Assembly (NCBI RefSeq): GCF_001856685.1
Contig: NZ_CP017812.1
Coordinates: 1,116,001-1,180,000 of the forward strand
DNA from: Boudabousia tangfeifanii
GTDB taxonomy: Bacteria; Actinomycetota; Actinomycetes; Actinomycetales; Actinomycetaceae
Reading direction: 5' to 3'
DNA length: 64,000 nucleotides
Of the stretch, positions 60,891-64,000 are shown piece after piece. The notes under the pieces were generated by a model. It saw only the letters and a list, made by a program, of their open reading frames with translations, ran no database searches and was not told the DNA's origin. The first letter of the stretch is position 1. Every line of letters starts with the position of its first letter. The translations under genes were made by a program, and so were the position numbers.

Positions 60891-62249
60891 CTACTTTTCT
60901 GCTAGACGCTGCAAAAGCAAAGTTTCAGCCAAAATTGCATTCTGTAAGTCAGGCAAACTTTGCGACTCATTTTCTGAATGAGCGTTAGTCATAGGATCTT
61001 CCACCCCAGTAACAAGCACATCAGCTTGCGGGAATACTTCCGCAAAATCCGAGATAAAGGGGATAGATCCCCCCATACCGATTACCACTGGGTCTGTTTC
61101 CCAGGCAGCTGCCAGCGCCCACGAGAGGTTCTCCATGCTCTTGGTATCGAACTTGGCGTTGAAACCAGGCCCGAGATCATACTCACCAAACTCGATTTCA
61201 GCACCAAACGGAACATTTTCGGTCAAATGAGTAAGCAGTGCTTCCCTCGCAGACTCGGGAGTTTGGGTAGGTGCGACTCTCATCGACAAAACAAAGGTGG
61301 CAGAAGGGATAATTGTGTTTGAAGAGTTGGCTACATTAGTAATATCCATCCCAATCAAACTAATTGCTGGTTGCTGCCACAAACGTGAAGCTAATGATCC
61401 CTTTCCAGTTAACTGGTATGAAGGAACGACACCGGCAGTTTCTCGCAATTCATCTTCTGGATAGTCAAGTTCAGTCTCATACGCCTGATCCAAACCAGCA
61501 ACCGCAACTGCCCCGTTATCGTCATGCAAAGTGGCTACTAGGCGAGCGGCACAAGTTGCGGCATCGACAATCGGCCCCCCATACATACCAGAGTGCACGG
61601 CATGATCGAGTACCTTGAGGGTGACTGTCTGAGTTACTACCCCTCGCAAGCTGGCGGTAATTGCCGGGGTCCCAACTTTCCAGTTCTCCGAATCGCAAAC
61701 GATAATCACGTCAGCTGCCAGCTCAGCTTGGTAGGTCTTAACAAAATTCTTAAAGGAAGGGGAACCAGATTCTTCTTCGCCCTCAATAAAAATTTTGATA
61801 TTAACTGGTAAATCCTCAGCAAGTGCTTTTAATGCCCCATAGTGAACCATAATCCCGGCGCCATCATCAGAAGCACCACGACCATAAAGACGATCACCGA
61901 TCACTTCGGGTTCAAAGGGGCCCGAAGTATTCCATGATTCTGCTTCTCCCCCAGGTTGAACATCATGATGGGCGTAAAGGAGAACGGTAGGTGCCGATTC
62001 CGAAACTATCTTGGTCGCTACCACTGCTGGTCGTCCCTGCCAGCCATCAGGACCAGGCACTGAGAGAATCTGAGCTTCGCAGCCCAAATCAAGGAACATA
62101 TCTCTAACCACTTCAGCAGAGTGAGCTAAAGGTGCTGGATCTGCAGATGAGGTGGAAAGAGACGGAATCTTAATAAGTTCACTTAAACGTTCAACAATCT
62201 CAGGAAACTGTTGTGCGACAGTTGCTCGTAACTCTGAAGTGCTTGGCAT
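60891..62249 (-). CDS. M20 family dipeptidase (CNDP/PepV-like)
   Basis: Zinc metallopeptidase or amidohydrolase. It has 452 residues. Metal ligands: H94/D96 (AHHDVQPGG), D128 (GRGASDDGAG) and the Glu pair around 158-160 (IEGEEESGSPS). The dimerisation (lid) domain lies in the middle (DHAVHSGMYGG through LDYPEDELRE). The ATG has AAGGA 8 nt upstream. It precedes the glycerate-kinase-like gene by 14 bp and follows DUF3043. The substrate is not determined. Confidence 0.92.
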   Translation of the reverse strand: MPSTSELRATVAQQFPEIVERLSELIKIPSLSTSSADPAPLAHSAEVVRDMFLDLGCEAQILSVPGPDGWQGRPAVVATKIVSESAPTVLLYAHHDVQPGGEAESWNTSGPFEPEVIGDRLYGRGASDDGAGIMVHYGALKALAEDLPVNIKIFIEGEEESGSPSFKNFVKTYQAELAADVIIVCDSENWKVGTPAITASLRGVVTQTVTLKVLDHAVHSGMYGGPIVDAATCAARLVATLHDDNGAVAVAGLDQAYETELDYPEDELRETAGVVPSYQLTGKGSLASRLWQQPAISLIGMDITNVANSSNTIIPSATFVLSMRVAPTQTPESAREALLTHLTENVPFGAEIEFGEYDLGPGFNAKFDTKSMENLSWALAAAWETDPVVIGMGGSIPFISDFAEVFPQADVLVTGVEDPMTNAHSENESQSLPDLQNAILAETLLLQRLAEK

Positions 62250-62265
62250 AAGGGCAATCCTTTAC

Positions 62266-62886
62266 TTATCGATCTAAATCTTCGCCACGTTTGACCTGAG
62301 GACGTGGATTACGTAGAGGCCGAGGCATAATCATTCGGGACCATAGATACCAACCGGTACGGGGTGGTAGATCCCATTTTGGATGCTTGGTCGCAATATT
62401 TTTGCGCACTGCTCGATTGGCGAAGAATCCTTCTAAGATACAAACCAAAAGGTACACGTAGATAAAAATAGTTAGCATATTTCGCCAGTATGGGTAGTAC
62501 ACCAAAGCGAAACTAGCAATCATACCGATCAAAGCCACTGGCATTACGAACTCAGAAAGGGTCCAACGCGAGTCAGTGTAATCTCGAATGTATCGACGAG
62601 CTGGCCCTTTTTCGCGGGCAGGCATGTAACGCTCATCGCCGTCTCTCATTGCTTGCTGCTGTCGCATGAATTCGGCATCACGACGGGCCCGTTCTTGTGC
62701 TTTTAACTCTTTAGAACGTGCTTTCGCCGCCTTCCGATCAGCAGGGACAATTGGGTTCCGCCGAGCTGCTTCAGCTTCTTTGCGCTTGGGCGTCGGTCGT
62801 CCCTTCTTGCCATGTTTTTGGTTAGCAGGTTGGTTGTTTTCAACGGGATCTGGAGACTCTTGCTCCGATTTGGAAAAAATCGACAT
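62266..62886 (-). CDS. DUF3043 family membrane protein
   Basis: It has 206 residues. A long, highly basic N-terminal half (Lys/Arg/Ala, residues 20-100) precedes two hydrophobic helices (about 110-155, LSEFVMPVALIGMIASFALVYYP and NMLTIFIYVYLLVC segments), then a short Pro/Arg tail. It fits the actinobacterial DUF3043 family (Rv2206). Function unknown. It lies 14 bp after pyrD and 16 bp before the M20 peptidase gene. Confidence 0.88.
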   Translation of the reverse strand: MSIFSKSEQESPDPVENNQPANQKHGKKGRPTPKRKEAEAARRNPIVPADRKAAKARSKELKAQERARRDAEFMRQQQAMRDGDERYMPAREKGPARRYIRDYTDSRWTLSEFVMPVALIGMIASFALVYYPYWRNMLTIFIYVYLLVCILEGFFANRAVRKNIATKHPKWDLPPRTGWYLWSRMIMPRPLRNPRPQVKRGEDLDR

Positions 62887-62900
62887 TACGTGTCCTTAAA

Positions 62901-63938
62901 TTATTTCTGATGTTTCAGTAGCGCTTGGTTCAAACGGGCTAACCAGCCAGGTCCTTGGTAAATAAACGAGGTGTAAACCTCTAAAAGATCAGCGCCCGCT
63001 TCGATCATTCGAAGTGCGTCAACTTCATTCCAGATGCCGCCGACCCCAATAATCTTCTTGTCAGCAGCTAGCTCGTGTCTTACCTGACGAACCACGTTTA
63101 CTGCACGCTGAGTCAAAGGACGTCCCGACAGACCACCCTCACCTAGCTCATGATTAATCGTGGTATTGGTAGCCACAATCCCCCGCAACTTGGTGCGATT
63201 AACTAGCTGACAAATTTCCTTAATATCTTCATCTGCTAGATCTGGGGCAATCTTGACGAATACTGGCAGGTCACGCTTTGCAGCACGATCCGCGGTGGTC
63301 TTAACAGCTTGCAAAATGGGCTCCAATTCCGCCACGGCTTGGAGATCCCTCAATCCGGGGGTATTTGGAGATGAAACGTTAACTACCAAATAGTCCACCC
63401 AAGGTGCCAATTCTTTTGCAGTTTCAGCGTAGTTCTCGGCCGCCAGTGAGGCAGGAACAACCTTATTTTTCCCGATGTTGGCACCGACGACGACTTGACG
63501 GCCTCGAACGGTTGACCGAAGCTTAGCAAGACGTTTTGCAACCTGCTTTGCTCCATCATTATTGAAGCCCATTCGATTTCGAATAGCATCAATCGAAGGA
63601 TGACGCCATAGACGAGGGCCTTCATTCCCCGGCTGTGGCTGGGCGGTAACTGTACCAATCTCCACGAAGCCGAAGCCGAAGGAGTCAAAGGCAATCATCG
63701 CCTCAGCATTTTTGTCGAGACCGGCGGCGAGGCCAATCATAGAAGGAACTGGACGATCGAATACTCCTTCACCATAAGTTGGCTTCGGAACGATTCGAAC
63801 CCGATTGGAGAATCGAGAGCTCAAGAATCGCTCTAGCGGAGCACAAGCAGACACTGCTTTCAAGGACTTAATCGTTAGTCGATGAATCCATTCAGCATCG
63901 GTGTGGACTAATACGTATCGAAAAAACTGGCTATACAC
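62901..63938 (-). CDS. pyrD: dihydroorotate dehydrogenase (quinone), class 2
   Basis: Oxidises dihydroorotate to orotate in pyrimidine synthesis, passing electrons to quinone at the membrane. It has 345 residues. The N-terminal membrane-associating helix (MYSQFFRYVLVHTDAEWIH) is typical of class 2. Visible: GLAAGLDKNAEAM, FGFGFVEIGTVT, the catalytic Ser segment NVSSPNTPGLR and the FMN phosphate loop GVGGI. The GTG start at 63938 has TAAAAT 7 nt upstream. Confidence 0.96.
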   Translation of the reverse strand: MYSQFFRYVLVHTDAEWIHRLTIKSLKAVSACAPLERFLSSRFSNRVRIVPKPTYGEGVFDRPVPSMIGLAAGLDKNAEAMIAFDSFGFGFVEIGTVTAQPQPGNEGPRLWRHPSIDAIRNRMGFNNDGAKQVAKRLAKLRSTVRGRQVVVGANIGKNKVVPASLAAENYAETAKELAPWVDYLVVNVSSPNTPGLRDLQAVAELEPILQAVKTTADRAAKRDLPVFVKIAPDLADEDIKEICQLVNRTKLRGIVATNTTINHELGEGGLSGRPLTQRAVNVVRQVRHELAADKKIIGVGGIWNEVDALRMIEAGADLLEVYTSFIYQGPGWLARLNQALLKHQK

Positions 63939-63945
63939 AGGCTGA

Positions 63946-63951
63946 ATTTTA
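63946..63951 (-). promoter_or_regulatory. putative near-leaderless -10 box of pyrD (TAAAAT)
   Basis: TAAAAT on the minus strand, 7 nt before the GTG at 63938. No Shine-Dalgarno is present. The -35 is not convincing. Confidence 0.45.
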
Positions 63952-64000
63952 CCTTGTGTCGGCTAGTTAGTCCCACCAGAACACCCATTCAGGTTCGCCT

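Overview
The window looks like chromosome from an actinobacterium with moderate GC (judged by eye, about half), most like the Actinomyces/Actinomycetaceae group. The reasons are the complete phosphatidylinositol-mannoside block (thrS, HIT, pgsA, PatA-like acyltransferase, pimA, NUDIX), the cell-division gene sepH, actinobacteria-specific DUF families (DUF3000, DUF3043, DUF3159, DUF3710, DUF4193, DUF5998, DUF7455), a PknL/PknB-type PASTA kinase, a class II DAHP synthase and a phosphofructokinase with pyrophosphate-type motifs. Almost everything is housekeeping. I see no prophage, insertion sequence, CRISPR array or plasmid gene.

Layout. 1-14715 (all minus strand) is one long run: thrS, HIT hydrolase, pgsA, acyltransferase, pimA, NUDIX, yebC, ruvC, ruvA, ruvB, yajC, secD, secF, apt and the 5' part of rsh (relA/spoT). 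14855-16164 holds seven tRNA genes (Cys, three Gly-GCC, two Val-GAC, one Val-CAC). Part of it is a perfect 147-bp inverted duplication flanking a gene-free, A-rich spacer. 16258-20819 has glgX and a FemX-like/ATP-grasp pair probably acting on peptidoglycan cross-bridges. 20945-22778 has DUF3000 and an RNase D-like gene. 22833-26243 is a pyruvate formate-lyase locus in which the glycyl-radical domain is a separate 83-residue protein. 26491-35410 has dxs, an S9 peptidase, a TrmA-type methyltransferase, an APC permease and two TrkA proteins. 35480-40574 has a DUF cluster, sepH and a phosphodiesterase. 40645-49470 has parC, two GNATs, parE, DUF7455 and the principal sigma factor. 49770-55729 has a prenyl synthase, the PASTA kinase, DAHP synthase and PPi-PFK. 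55846-63938 has PlsC, a small membrane protein, a receiver protein, superoxide dismutase, an FKBP lipoprotein, ErpA, a glycerate-kinase-like protein, an M20 peptidase, DUF3043 and pyrD. Much of this order matches Mycobacterium tuberculosis Rv2609c-Rv2614c, Rv2680-Rv2703, Rv2173-Rv2182c and Rv2204c-Rv2206, quoted from memory.

How the genes work together. The leftward operon joins membrane-lipid synthesis (PI, PIMs), Holliday-junction processing, the Sec translocon and purine/(p)ppGpp metabolism, with translational coupling through 4-base start/stop overlaps. PFL with its activase, PPi-dependent phosphofructokinase and GlgX suggest a fermentative, glycogen-using facultative anaerobe. SOD, a quinone-type PyrD and ErpA fit oxygen exposure. 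The sigma factor gene is flanked by parE/parC and the prenyl synthase/kinase genes.

Two patterns recur. Many genes that start a transcription unit have a TANNNT-like -10 box exactly 6 (sometimes 7) nt before the start codon and no Shine-Dalgarno, which predicts leaderless mRNAs. Most convergent gene pairs are separated by unusually long, perfect palindromes that look like bidirectional terminators. The most unusual genetic observation is the two-piece pyruvate formate-lyase.
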